This document shows, piece by piece, positions 42,535-51,558 of a stretch of 64,000 nt of DNA. A program made the translations under genes and the position numbers. Numbering within the stretch: the first letter of the stretch is position 1; each line of letters starts with the position of its first letter. Source of the stretch: CALLJL01 sp964627255 (GTDB lineage Bacteria; Acidobacteriota; Aminicenantia; Aminicenantales; CALLJL01); NCBI GenBank assembly GCA_964627255.1, contig CAZVIN010000037.1, positions 46,188 to 110,187 of the forward strand. The letters are read 5' to 3'. The notes beneath the pieces were generated by a model that worked only from the letters and a program-made list of their open reading frames with translations, was not told where the DNA came from and searched no databases.

Positions 42535-43386
42535 TTAGAAAAATTCTGATAGAGTCCTGGCAATTTTCTTCAGGTCAAAGGGTTGTTGGACCAGGGGGCG
42601 TTCCTTGATTATTGGAATTTTTTCTTCAAAGGGGGGACGATTGTTTTTATATATAATTCCTATAGGAATTCTATCATTTCCTTCCAAGGCTTTCTTAAAA
42701 GCGGCGAACCGGTCTTCAGGGTTATAATCGGCCTCCAAGTAATAAACCCGCTGCTGGTACCACTCAAACGTGTTAATCTTATTGAAAGAGATACAGGGCT
42801 GTAAGATATCTACCAGCGAGAATCCTTGATGTTTCACGGCCTGCTTTATCAATTCTTTTAGATGTTCCGGCTCGCCCGCAAAGCCCCGGCCGACAAAGCT
42901 ACAGTCAAGAGCGACGGCCAGAGCCACGGGATTTAGTGGTTCTGAAATGACACCAAATGGCTGGTTTTTGGTGACCATTCCCTCTAAGCTCGTGGGCGAA
43001 GCCTGGCCTTTGGTCAGTCCATATACCTGGTTATCATGGACGAAGAGCTTGACGTTGATATTTCGCCTCATGGCCTGAAGGAGATGGTTGCCTCCTTCGC
43101 CGTAGCAATCACCGTCCCCAGCTATAGCCACCACAATCAGGCTGTGGTTAACGAGGCGGATGCCAGTAGCTACCGGAAGTGTCCGGCCATGGAGGCCATT
43201 GAAAGTATGGCAACGGATATAATGAGGAAATTTTCCCGCTTGGCCTATTCCGGAAACGATGATCAGTTGATGGGGCGCCAGCTCCAGTTCAACCATCGCC
43301 TGTTTAAAAGCTTTCAGGAGGCTGAAATTGCCGCATCCTGGACACCAGGCCGGCGACTGGCCTTCATAATCTTTTAAGGACAGCAT
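42535..43386 (-). CDS. 2-oxoacid:ferredoxin oxidoreductase, beta subunit (TPP-binding)
   Basis: 283 aa. Thiamine-diphosphate subunit: WCPGCGNF at the start (Cys pair for the [4Fe-4S] cluster), IAGDGDCYGEGGNH and HDNQVYGLTKGQASPTS (GDG...N TPP/Mg motif), then ILQPCISFN. With the alpha subunit it decarboxylates a 2-oxoacid to acyl-CoA and reduces ferredoxin. KGQxSPT is typical of 2-oxoglutarate/2-oxoacid types (KorB-like) rather than pyruvate; exact substrate not certain. Start overlaps the alpha gene's end by 23 nt, so translation is coupled. Cytoplasmic. Confidence 0.9.
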   Translation of the reverse strand: MLSLKDYEGQSPAWCPGCGNFSLLKAFKQAMVELELAPHQLIIVSGIGQAGKFPHYIRCHTFNGLHGRTLPVATGIRLVNHSLIVVAIAGDGDCYGEGGNHLLQAMRRNINVKLFVHDNQVYGLTKGQASPTSLEGMVTKNQPFGVISEPLNPVALAVALDCSFVGRGFAGEPEHLKELIKQAVKHQGFSLVDILQPCISFNKINTFEWYQQRVYYLEADYNPEDRFAAFKKALEGNDRIPIGIIYKNNRPPFEEKIPIIKERPLVQQPFDLKKIARTLSEFF

Positions 43387-45088
43387 TTATTTCTCCAATC
43401 AAAGACTCTAAGGTAAAGGGTCTTCCGTCGAATTTATTGATTAAATAATGAAAAGAAAATCCTGTCTCAGCCTTCAGCAATCTTGCCAGTTGACCCGTGG
43501 CATTATTTTCAATACCTAAGGCCATTTTAGCTCTTTTTAATTTTTCTAAGAAATCTAATTTTTTGGCGGCCGGAAAGGGATATATTTCATTAAAATGAAA
43601 CATAGCTATTTTTTCCTTTTCCACCAGGACATCCACAGCTTCTTTTAGCAATCCGTAGGTAGAACCCCAGCCGGCAATTATTATTTCTGGGTCAGGATGG
43701 CCATAGAAAGAAGGCGGGTTGATTTCCTCTTTTATCCAGGGTAGTTTTTTAAAAAGCCTTTTATTGACCATCTTTATTCTTGTTTCGGCATCTTCTACTA
43801 TATGTCCCTCTTCGTCATGTTCGTCGCTATCGGTAACCACAAGATGCTTTGCTTCTCCAGGCACCCCGAGCGGCGAAACCCCGTTGGAAGAGAAAGCGTG
43901 TCTTTTGTATTCATTAAGTTGAGCGAACTTTTCTCCTCTTAGCCTGTAATCTACATATTTTATCTGACTTAAATCAAAACTCTCAAAGGACCAGCGGGAA
44001 TCAGCCAAATACTGGTCAGTGAGGATAATTACTGGAATTTGATATTTTTCTGCCAGGTCAAAACCCTTGTTGGTAAGGTAAAAGGCCTGTTCTGGAGTTC
44101 CGGGAGCAAAAATTACTCGCGGGAATTCTCCGTGGGCGGCGTGAAGCGCAAAGAGTAGGTCAGCCTGTTCAGTCCTCGTGGGAAAGCCGGTAGCCGGACC
44201 TGGTCGTTGGCCCAGAGCAATAACAATGGGTGTTTCCGTCATGGCCGCTAAGGAGAGGCCTTCGACCATCAGAGCAAACCCGCCCCCAGAACTTCCGGTC
44301 ATCGACCTCACGCCGGCAAAAGAAGCGCCGAGAGCTAAGTTTATGGCAGCTATTTCATCCTCGGCCTGTTCGACGATGATTCCATATTCCTCAGCCTTGC
44401 TGGCTAAATAATCCATTATTCCTGTAGATGGAGTCATCGGGTAAGCGGCATAGAATTTGCACCCCGAAGCGATTGCTCCCAGGGCTAAGGCTTCGTTTCC
44501 TGTAATAAGCCCTTTAGCTGAAGCCAAAGGAGCCACCGAAAAAGAACATTGCAGGCATTCTTGGCGGGCAAAATTATAGCCCGCCGTGGCCGCGTCGATG
44601 TTGGCCTTTATTACCTCAGGACCTTTCTTTTTAAAAATATCCCTAAGGAGGCCAAGCAAAATATCCAGTCCCATTCCGAGCATTCCCAGCACAGCACCAA
44701 TGGCCACCGAATTGGCCATTATCTTTTGACCTCCATGTTTTAAAGCGAGCTGGTCAAAGGGGACATCAAGAAAATAGGGTTTTGCGTATTTTTGTTTTAG
44801 AGTCGTCGAATCATAGACTATTTGTCCTAAGACACTGAGTTCCTTTTCATGCCGCTTTATGCTTTCTTTATCGAGGGCAACGAGGAGGTCGACCTTTTCT
44901 CTTGAGGCCATTACCGGCCGGGTAGAAAATCTTATTTGGAAAAAATTATGCCCCCCCCTTATTCGCGACTCATAATCCTGATGGGAGAAAATATGATAAC
45001 CAGCCCGGGCTAACACCGTGGCGAGGGTATCGCCGATGGTCTGAATGCCCTGACCGGCCTCCCCGCCTATTTTTATCGAATAATCCAT
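43364..45088 (-). CDS. 2-oxoacid:ferredoxin oxidoreductase, fused gamma-alpha subunit
   Basis: 574 aa. Residues 1-185 are the gamma domain (IKIGGEAGQGIQTIGDTLA, then GGHNFFQIRFS), then the alpha part (about 195-440; LITGNEALALGAIASGCKFYAAYPMTPSTG, where PMTPST marks the family; here in pieces) and a C-terminal domain II (about 470-560; EIIIAGWGSTYG). The gamma-alpha fusion plus separate beta is the KorAB/2-oxoacid type. Supplies reduced ferredoxin in fermentation of amino or organic acids. No Shine-Dalgarno is seen; an 18-bp palindrome lies 6 bp upstream of the start, so a leaderless transcript is possible. Confidence 0.9.
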   Translation of the reverse strand: MDYSIKIGGEAGQGIQTIGDTLATVLARAGYHIFSHQDYESRIRGGHNFFQIRFSTRPVMASREKVDLLVALDKESIKRHEKELSVLGQIVYDSTTLKQKYAKPYFLDVPFDQLALKHGGQKIMANSVAIGAVLGMLGMGLDILLGLLRDIFKKKGPEVIKANIDAATAGYNFARQECLQCSFSVAPLASAKGLITGNEALALGAIASGCKFYAAYPMTPSTGIMDYLASKAEEYGIIVEQAEDEIAAINLALGASFAGVRSMTGSSGGGFALMVEGLSLAAMTETPIVIALGQRPGPATGFPTRTEQADLLFALHAAHGEFPRVIFAPGTPEQAFYLTNKGFDLAEKYQIPVIILTDQYLADSRWSFESFDLSQIKYVDYRLRGEKFAQLNEYKRHAFSSNGVSPLGVPGEAKHLVVTDSDEHDEEGHIVEDAETRIKMVNKRLFKKLPWIKEEINPPSFYGHPDPEIIIAGWGSTYGLLKEAVDVLVEKEKIAMFHFNEIYPFPAAKKLDFLEKLKRAKMALGIENNATGQLARLLKAETGFSFHYLINKFDGRPFTLESLIGEINAVLKRL

Positions 45089-45094
45089 ACAAAA

Positions 45095-45112
45095 ATTTTA
45101 ATATATTAAAAT
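45095..45112. promoter_or_regulatory. 18-bp AT palindrome before the oxidoreductase operon
   Basis: ATTTTAATATATTAAAAT is a perfect palindrome immediately upstream (6 bp) of the gamma-alpha start codon. It may be an operator, or the -10 region of a leaderless promoter (TATATT within it). Confidence 0.35.
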
Positions 45113-45771
45113 GATTTTTACAAGAGCCGGCCAAAAGGCGGCCAAAAAGCATATAATCAACTGTCTTTTTGACCAGAGGGATTCTCAATTAATTATCAAA
45201 AATCAATTCTTGGCTCTTGTCTATTTCTTCCTGGGGTCAATTAGCTTTATCTCAAGCCTTTCCCATTTAAGCCGCTCGAAGCACTGGTGCCTCCAGAAAT
45301 GCACCGTCACTGTTCTGGTCTTTGACGCCGTTCTCTCGTCATTTTTATTGGCGGCCAGGCAACTCGTCTTGCTGACCACAGAAACAGTGGAACAGTCTTC
45401 CTTCCCCGCGGTCAGTGCCTTTAGCTGACTGCGGCTCAGACAGCCCGAGTGCCCAAGGATTCCCTTTGTGAAAGATTGAAAAAGGCTAAGCCTGCGCTGG
45501 AGGCTTCCGCTAACTCAGACTTAGCTTGCCAACAACGCGGCCCAATTGAGGGGGAACTTAATTAATAAAAATAAAAATTAAGACTTTGGCTGCGATTTTT
45601 ATTAATCTCTGCAGATTCCCCGACGCAAGCCAATAGATTAGCTCAATAAACCATCATCTAAAGGAGTTAAAAGATAAACTCGTCGATTTCACCAAAGACC
45701 TTTAAAATGACCCCAGCATCAGTTCTCATGCAAGTCGAAAAAGAAGGGCCGGGTCGACTTAAGGAGATAAT
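45113..45771. other. intergenic, no gene seen
   Basis: About 660 bp between two minus-strand genes. No supported coding frame. A GCGGCTCAGACAGCCCGAG word near 45430 loosely recalls the dispersed repeat family. Frames in this region have no recognisable domain or ribosome site. Confidence 0.3.
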
Positions 45772-47622
45772 TCAGCGGGCGCCGCCGCCACCGCCGCCGG
45801 CGCCCCTCCCGCCTCCAGCCGAAGAGCCGGAACTGGTCGAAGAGGCGACAGCGCTGGAAAAAGCCTGGGAAAAAGAGCTGAGAGAAGCGTTAAAGCTATC
45901 GAAGGCGGCATTAAAGTCACTAATCCTGCCAGTCACACCAAGGCTAAACCAGCTTATGGATTCTAAGGGAATCTTAAGCTCCTTCATCGCTCTGAGTACC
46001 TCTTTGGCGACGCCCAGCACTGTCCCGAAAACAAGGTATTTTTCCCAGATAATTAGAGAGGCCGGCGCGTGCTCTGAAAGCAGAGAAAAATCCTTTAAAA
46101 ACTTTCTTAGGGCGCCGAGACGAAGAGTGAGGAGCTTGCCTTCGGCCGTATATTGGCGCACAGGTTTTCTAAAAATGAGGCTGAGGAGGGTGTTGAAGAA
46201 TAACACGCCCGGCAACAAAACCGGGGTGGTAATAGTTGGGAGTAAGCCGGTTCCCAAAAGAACTATAAGGCTTAAAATGGTTAAAATAATCCAGGCTATT
46301 GTCCAAAGAGTGAGGACTTTTTCTCCTTGGCTATTAATCCAGCCTTTTTTACCATAAACAGCGCTCCGCACCGACTTATCGAACTTGAGCTTAAAATCAG
46401 CTAAGTTCTTCTTTTTCAATTCTGAGATAAGAACTCCGGTCTTGCCGGCTAACTTTTCCCATTGAGTGAGGAAAAGCCCCAACTCTGAAGGTAGTGACTC
46501 TTCTTTACTCTTGCCGGTGAGAATAATTTTATAATCTTTAATTTTCTTTCCGAGGAAACCTTCCCTTTCTACTTCCTCAATCTTTATAAAGCCTTGTCTG
46601 GCCAGCTCTAAGGTAGAAGCGACGACTCCTTTCGGCGAAACCGTTTTCCCCTGCGAGATAATCATGTCAGCTTGAGCCGGAGAAACCTCTTCTGGTACTT
46701 CCTGTTCGTAATCGCGCTCATATTGAATTTTTGGCTCTCGGCCATAGCGCAAGTAAGTCCTTATAGGGATAATTAGCCCGATTAAAAACAGGGTGGCAGC
46801 CACCGGCCAAGAAGCGGCAGCCAAAATTTTTAGGAGGCGCTGCTTTCTTGCTTCTCTCTCTTCCCAGCTCTGTTCTTCCCTTAGAACTTTTTCTTTCCCC
46901 AGCCCGGCTATAGAAATAACCTTTGCCGGGTCCGGGTTGGAAAGATAGGCCCGAGGAAAAACAACTCTCACTTCTACCCACTGTCGTGCCGGGATATCGC
47001 CGGCATAAGCAATTATTTTTCTAAAATCTTTGGAAATCCCGATTCGGCCTTCTACCTTAGGATGAAGCCAATACGCGACATCTTCCTTCACTTCAATTGG
47101 AGCTGGCAGGGTTACCTCCACCCAAAGAGCCGGAAGGGACACGGCCCAGTCTCCACCCCAAACCTTGAAATAGAATTCAGCCACGTCATCATAAACTTTG
47201 AGTCCCTCCCAGATTTCGTAGCGAAGCCGAAAGGTCTTGTTGGTGTTAGCTGCCCGGTAAAACCAGGCGATGCGGTATTCGCGGCCATCCTGGGTAAAAT
47301 CAAAAGTATCTGGAGTTAAGTCTGGAGTTTCTTGTTGAAATCGGTAAGGAATTTCTGCCCCCTCTCTGACTTCGCTCACCGCTGGGTTTATAAGTTTGAA
47401 TTGGTGCTGGGGAATGGTAACCCAAGCGGTGGAGAAGGAGCCAGAAAACCAGTAAGTTAAATCCCAGGTAACGGCAATCGAGCCGTCATTCTTAATCTGG
47501 TAATAAACCTGGGCTTTCTCCAAGCCGTATTCTTTTGCTTGAACAAAGTTTATGACGGTTAGGAGGAGGCCAGTAATTAGGGTCACCCTCTTTAAAAAAT
47601 TCCCAAGGCGACGTCTTTCCAT
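45772..47622 (-). CDS. DUF2207 membrane protein with Gly-rich C-terminus
   Basis: 616 aa from the ATG at 47622, preferred over an ATG 18 nt upstream because GGAG sits 8 nt before it. Signal peptide (RVTLITGLLLTVINFVQA), then a large extracytoplasmic beta domain (YYQIKNDGSIAVTWDLTY; the DUF2207 start), a membrane helix at about 270-290, a cytoplasmic winged-helix-like part (KGVVASTLELARQGFIKIEE), two more helices (about 435-485) and a Ser/Gly-rich tail ending GGGRGAGGGGGGAR. This layout is the hallmark of the DUF2207 family, of unknown function and usually near membrane-protein genes. Inner membrane, N-terminus outside. Confidence 0.85.
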   Translation of the reverse strand: MERRRLGNFLKRVTLITGLLLTVINFVQAKEYGLEKAQVYYQIKNDGSIAVTWDLTYWFSGSFSTAWVTIPQHQFKLINPAVSEVREGAEIPYRFQQETPDLTPDTFDFTQDGREYRIAWFYRAANTNKTFRLRYEIWEGLKVYDDVAEFYFKVWGGDWAVSLPALWVEVTLPAPIEVKEDVAYWLHPKVEGRIGISKDFRKIIAYAGDIPARQWVEVRVVFPRAYLSNPDPAKVISIAGLGKEKVLREEQSWEEREARKQRLLKILAAASWPVAATLFLIGLIIPIRTYLRYGREPKIQYERDYEQEVPEEVSPAQADMIISQGKTVSPKGVVASTLELARQGFIKIEEVEREGFLGKKIKDYKIILTGKSKEESLPSELGLFLTQWEKLAGKTGVLISELKKKNLADFKLKFDKSVRSAVYGKKGWINSQGEKVLTLWTIAWIILTILSLIVLLGTGLLPTITTPVLLPGVLFFNTLLSLIFRKPVRQYTAEGKLLTLRLGALRKFLKDFSLLSEHAPASLIIWEKYLVFGTVLGVAKEVLRAMKELKIPLESISWFSLGVTGRISDFNAAFDSFNASLSSFSQAFSSAVASSTSSGSSAGGGRGAGGGGGGAR

Positions 47623-47890
47623 TTTTTTTCTCCAATTCAATTGCCCTTTGCTTATCAGGCTTATAAGGTTAACTATACCAAAATTGCTGTTATCTGCAAA
47701 TCAAGCAGACTCTTTTCAGATGGGTTTTTCCACCAAATCGGGAATCATTTTAACTCCAAAGTGCGAGAGTAAAATAAGGTTATCTTTTCTCTTTAACCAC
47801 TTGTTAGCCCATTCTCTTTATTGAATCGGCTCGCTTATATTTTATCCAGGCTGGTTTGAAAGCTCAGTCTGAGATGGAGAAAGCGTTGAT

Positions 47891-47979
47891 TGAAGGTTTA
47901 GCCTTCCTGGATTGACCTTCGAGGAAACCTCCGCCTGCCGAGGATGTCTGAGCCTTGGCAGGAAAAGCGGGGAGGCAAA
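47891..47979 (-). repeat. dispersed intergenic repeat, copy 3
   Basis: Read on the minus strand: TTGCCTCCCCGCTTTTCC, then GGCTCAGACATCCTCGGC, TTTCCTCGAAGG and AGGAAGGCTAA, the same block order as at 11301 and 29708. The rest of 47623-48370 holds the nrd promoter and NrdR boxes listed separately. Confidence 0.5.
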
Positions 47980-48102
47980 AACAAGAAAAGGCTACGAGGC
48001 AGCATTTGGGAGTAGCGAGGTGAGTCCCTTTATATCGTGAGTAGCCCTAAGAGGGGCAGAAATTAAAAGGTCTTTTTATTATGGAAATCATAAAAAAACC
48101 CC

Positions 48103-48131
48103 TTGACAACGACGAGTGAGAAGTGTAAATT
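48103..48131 (+). promoter_or_regulatory. sigma70-type promoter of the nrdD cassette
   Basis: Perfect TTGACA (48103-48108) and TAAATT (48126-48131) with a 17-bp spacer. Transcription would begin near 48138, just before the two NrdR-like boxes. Confidence 0.65.
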
Positions 48132-48143
48132 TAGGGCAAGTCG

Positions 48144-48159
48144 GCCCAATATGTTGTGT
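48144..48159. promoter_or_regulatory. NrdR-like box 1
   Basis: GCCCAATATGTTGTGT. The 10-bp core CAATATGTTG fits the NrdR consensus CwAtATaTwG at 9 of 10 positions, and the TGT flank also fits. Confidence 0.55.
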
Positions 48160-48174
48160 TTTTTCTTTTATTTA

Positions 48175-48190
48175 TAACAAAATATGGCAT
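48175..48190. promoter_or_regulatory. NrdR-like box 2
   Basis: TAACAAAATATGGCAT. Core CAAAATATGG fits the consensus at 8 of 10 positions and starts exactly 31 bp after box 1, the usual three-turn spacing of paired NrdR boxes. Confidence 0.5.
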
Positions 48191-48370
48191 GCCAGCTCTA
48201 ATTTAGGAGCTTTGCCTGAAGCTGGTTTTGAGGCCGATATTTTGAATGTCCGGTGATTAGGCAAATGATAAAGGTGGGTAAAAATAGAAAAGCTAAGGCA
48301 AAAGAATTTAGGGAGGAGGAGTTTAAAGCCGATGAGTGAGATAAATTTGGGCCAACAGGGAGGTAAGTCG

Positions 48371-50446
48371 ATGATGACCAAAGGGATTGCCAGAATCAAA
48401 AAAAGGGACGGCACGGTGGTCGATTTCTGCCAGGATAAGATTACCGAGGCCGTATTTAAGGCCATGCGCTCTCAGGGGGTCGACGACCGGGCCGCGGCTA
48501 AGCATGTTTCTGACATCACGACCTTCATTCTGGAAGAAAAGTTCGGCGGTTTCACCATCCCTTCAGTTGAGCAGATTCAGGATGTTGTGGAAATGGTGCT
48601 GATGAAGCAGGGATATCACGAGGTGGCCAAGGCTTATATTCTTTACCGGGAGAGACATAAGGATATCCGCGAAGCTAAGCAGACAGGTCTCAACTTAGAG
48701 CGGTTGATTAGAGATTATATCAACGACCGCGACTGGAAGATTCGAGAAAACAGCAACGAGGGCACGATGAGCTTTTCAGGCTTGAACGCCCGCCTTTCCG
48801 GTGAAGTCCTGGCCAATTTTGCCTTGAACCAGCTTTACACGGAAAAAATTAAAAAAGCCCATTTAGACGGTGAATTCCATATCCATGACCTCACCTATCC
48901 GATTGTTGGTTATTGCGCTGGCTGGTCTCTTGAGCAATTACTCCGTAAAGGCTTTGGCCATGTACCCAACCAGGTTCATTCCTATCCCGCCCGCCATTTG
49001 GAAACAGCCACCCTCCATATGGTCAATTTTATCGGGACCATGCAGGGAGAATTTGCCGGGGCTCAAGCCTTTTCTTCGGTCGATACTTTGCTGGCGCCCT
49101 TTGTCCGGGCCGATAACCTTTCTTATGAGCGGGTAAAACAGGACATCCAAAAGCTGATTTTCGGGCTAAACGTGCCTTCTCGCTGGGGGTGGCAGACTCC
49201 TTTCTCTAATCTTACCTTTGACCTGACTGTGCCCGAAGACATGAAGGATAAAAAGGTCGTGGTGGGCGGCGTCGAGCTTGATTCCTGTTATGGTGATTAC
49301 CAAGCAGAGATGGATATGATCAACCGGACTTTCCTCGAGCTGATGATCGAAGGCGACCAGAAAGGTCGAGTTTTTACCTTCCCTATCCCGACTTATAATA
49401 TAACAAAAGATTTTAATTGGGACTCACCCTTGGCTGACCTGCTTTTCCAGGCAACGGCTAAATATGGTATTCCTTATTTTCAGAATTATATCGGCACTGA
49501 CCTCAACCCGGGTGATATCCGGGCGATGTGCTGCCGCCTCAATCTTGACCAGCGAGAATTAATGCGGCGGCCTGGAAACATTTGGGGGCCAGGCGATTCC
49601 ACTGGTTCTATCGGCGTGGTCACCATCAACCTTAATCGCATCGGCTTTGAATCACAAACTAAAGAAGAATTCTTTGCCCGGCTTAAATACCTTATGATTC
49701 TGGCCAAAGAATCGCTGGAAACCAAGCGCGAGGTCGTCTCGACCATGCTCCAGCGAGGTCTAATGCCTTACACCCAGGTCTACCTGGGCCACTTTGACAA
49801 CCATTTTTCAACCATCGGTGTTTGCGGCATGCACGAATGCTGCCTGAATTTCTTGGGTAAAGGCATTGGCACTCCTGAGGGCAAAGAGTTTGCCATCGAA
49901 GTTCTCCTGTTTATGCGGGAAGTACTGCGAGAATTTCAGGAGGAGACAGGCAATCTTTACAACCTGGAGGCGACTCCGGCTGAATCAACCTCTTATCGCC
50001 TGGCGCGGCTGGACCGGGAAAAGTACCGCAACATTATTACGAGCGGCACTGATAAATTTCCTTATTTAACCAACTCTACCCAGCTTAACGTCGATGCCAC
50101 CCGTGATATCTGGGAGGCGATTCGTCATCAACAGGATATTCAGCCGCTTTATACCGGCGGCACTATCTTCCATAGCTTCCTTCCCGAGGCCATAGACCCC
50201 GTGACCTGCAAAAAATTAGTGCGAAAAATTGCTGAGACTAAGCTGCCGTATTTCAGTATCACCCCCACTTTTTCCGTTTGTGAAGGCCATGGTTATCTCA
50301 AGGGTCAACACCCTGCTTGCCCCCACTGCGGCGCAGAAACCGAGGTCTATTCCCGGATTGTGGGCTATCTTCGTCCAGTCAGAACCTGGAATGACGGTAA
50401 ACAACAGGAATTCCACGACCGAACTCCCTATACCAAGCTTCTTTAG
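48371..50446 (+). CDS. nrdD: anaerobic (class III) ribonucleoside-triphosphate reductase
   Basis: 691 aa from ATG 48371, chosen for GGAGGT 6 nt upstream; an in-frame ATG at 48332 (after GGAGGAGG, spacing 12) would add 13 residues. It makes dNTPs from NTPs by glycyl-radical chemistry. ATP-cone at the N-terminus (IKKRDGTVVDFCQDKI), catalytic core with LNLDQ and CGMHECC, a C-terminal zinc site (CEGHGYLKGQHPACPHCG) and the glycyl-radical loop RIVGYLRPVRTWNDGK (Gly about residue 665). Downstream redoxin and nrdG genes complete the system, and paired NrdR boxes suggest control by cellular dNTP/ATP status. The presence of a redoxin implies thiol rather than formate reduction. Confidence 0.95.
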   Translation: MMTKGIARIKKRDGTVVDFCQDKITEAVFKAMRSQGVDDRAAAKHVSDITTFILEEKFGGFTIPSVEQIQDVVEMVLMKQGYHEVAKAYILYRERHKDIREAKQTGLNLERLIRDYINDRDWKIRENSNEGTMSFSGLNARLSGEVLANFALNQLYTEKIKKAHLDGEFHIHDLTYPIVGYCAGWSLEQLLRKGFGHVPNQVHSYPARHLETATLHMVNFIGTMQGEFAGAQAFSSVDTLLAPFVRADNLSYERVKQDIQKLIFGLNVPSRWGWQTPFSNLTFDLTVPEDMKDKKVVVGGVELDSCYGDYQAEMDMINRTFLELMIEGDQKGRVFTFPIPTYNITKDFNWDSPLADLLFQATAKYGIPYFQNYIGTDLNPGDIRAMCCRLNLDQRELMRRPGNIWGPGDSTGSIGVVTINLNRIGFESQTKEEFFARLKYLMILAKESLETKREVVSTMLQRGLMPYTQVYLGHFDNHFSTIGVCGMHECCLNFLGKGIGTPEGKEFAIEVLLFMREVLREFQEETGNLYNLEATPAESTSYRLARLDREKYRNIITSGTDKFPYLTNSTQLNVDATRDIWEAIRHQQDIQPLYTGGTIFHSFLPEAIDPVTCKKLVRKIAETKLPYFSITPTFSVCEGHGYLKGQHPACPHCGAETEVYSRIVGYLRPVRTWNDGKQQEFHDRTPYTKLL

Positions 50447-50455
50447 ACTGCGACC

Positions 50456-50722
50456 ATGGAGTACCTGCTTTTTACCTATCCGAGTTGCGAGAAATGCGCT
50501 GCCTTTAAGGCCAAATTGAAAGAGTTACCTTTGGGCGGGAGAGAGGTTGACCTGGCCCAAAAAGAAGGTAAAGCGCGGCTGCGTGAATTTCTTAATTATA
50601 TCCGCCGCGATGAAAAAGGGGCTATTGTTTTACCCATATTTATCGTTTTAAATGAGGGTCGAGTGGAGAGAGCTTTGAGTAGCGTCGAGGAGTTAGAGTC
50701 TTGGTGGAAATCAAGGGTTTAG
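50456..50722 (+). CDS. NrdH/glutaredoxin-like redoxin
   Basis: 88 aa. Thioredoxin fold: YLLFTYPSCEKCAAFKAKL with active-site CEKC (C11, C14), later LPIFIVLNEGRV (cis-Pro region) and LEELESWW. Such small redoxins beside nrdD are known to be the electron donors of NrdD2-type class III reductases (for example in Thermotoga and Methanosarcina), instead of formate. Located 9 bp after nrdD and overlapping nrdG by 22 nt, so all three are one unit. Cytoplasmic. Confidence 0.85.
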   Translation: MEYLLFTYPSCEKCAAFKAKLKELPLGGREVDLAQKEGKARLREFLNYIRRDEKGAIVLPIFIVLNEGRVERALSSVEELESWWKSRV

Positions 50723-51399
50723 AAAAATTTGCGCCCAAGGATTTTCCCGGCCATATCTCAGCAACAGTTTTCTTAGGCGGCTGCAATTTTCGTTGCCCCT
50801 TTTGCCATAATGCGGAGCTTGTCCTTCGGCCCGAAACTTTACCGACTTTTCCGCTGAATTTTTTCATTTCCTTCTTGGATGACCGTAAAGGCTGGCTGGA
50901 GGCGGTCTGTGTTACGGGCGGCGAACCGCTCCTGGACGAAGATGTAGAAACCCTATTGCGGGTAGTCAAAGACCGCGGGCTACTCATCAAGCTTGATACC
51001 AACGGCTCTTTTCCTGGCCGCCTGGAGCATCTTCTCCGGGAAAAACTCGTCGATGTTATCGCCATGGATATTAAGGCTCCCTTGCCTAAGTATTCTAAGG
51101 CCACGGGAACGAAAGTCCGCGAAACTGACCTTCAATGGTCCATAGACCTGATTCGGAGCAGTGGGCGTCCCTACCTATTTCGGACAACTGTTGTTCCCGG
51201 ACTGATTGACCTTAAAGAAATAAAAGAAATCGGGGTCTGGTTGCGGGGGGCGAAAATTTATCAGCTTCAGCAGTTTTCGCCCAAAAACACGGTTCATCCC
51301 CATTACCTTCATGTCCGTCCTTATGACCGCGAGGAGATTCTCAAGATGGCGGAGGTAGCGCGAGAATATTTTGGCGAGGTCAGGGTTGAGGGAGTCTGA
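50701..51399 (+). CDS. nrdG: anaerobic ribonucleotide reductase activating protein
   Basis: 232 aa radical SAM enzyme that puts the glycyl radical on NrdD. The [4Fe-4S] motif GCNFRCPFC is CxxxCxxC (C28, C32, C35), followed by VTGGEPLL. The start is TTG at 50701 (or GTG at 50704), overlapping the redoxin gene by 22 nt. Its length is nearer to the AmmeMemo/PflA-like activases (about 230 aa) than to short E. coli NrdG (154 aa), which is common in NrdD2 systems. Gene order nrdD - redoxin - nrdG supports the role strongly. Confidence 0.9.
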   Translation: MVEIKGLEKFAPKDFPGHISATVFLGGCNFRCPFCHNAELVLRPETLPTFPLNFFISFLDDRKGWLEAVCVTGGEPLLDEDVETLLRVVKDRGLLIKLDTNGSFPGRLEHLLREKLVDVIAMDIKAPLPKYSKATGTKVRETDLQWSIDLIRSSGRPYLFRTTVVPGLIDLKEIKEIGVWLRGAKIYQLQQFSPKNTVHPHYLHVRPYDREEILKMAEVAREYFGEVRVEGV

Positions 51400-51558
51400 T
51401 TCTTAAGAGATTATTTTAGGGGGAGCTAAGATAAGGGAAAATAATGGTTATGCTCAAGGTTTTTTTGGCTGAAGGGCTTTTTCAATTTTGAGCTTGATTT
51501 TTGCTGGTGCCGGTCATTCATTTGGCCTGGAGGAAAGAAAAGGTAAGGTGAGAAAAGG

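Noticed and set aside
45111..45428. 105-codon plus-strand frame upstream of the oxidoreductase
   Set aside because: Begins inside the palindrome region, lacks a ribosome site and shows no domain; treated as non-coding.
45707..46357. 216-codon plus-strand frame opposite the DUF2207 gene
   Set aside because: Antisense of the Gly-rich tail and membrane part, giving Pro-rich and basic shadow sequence.
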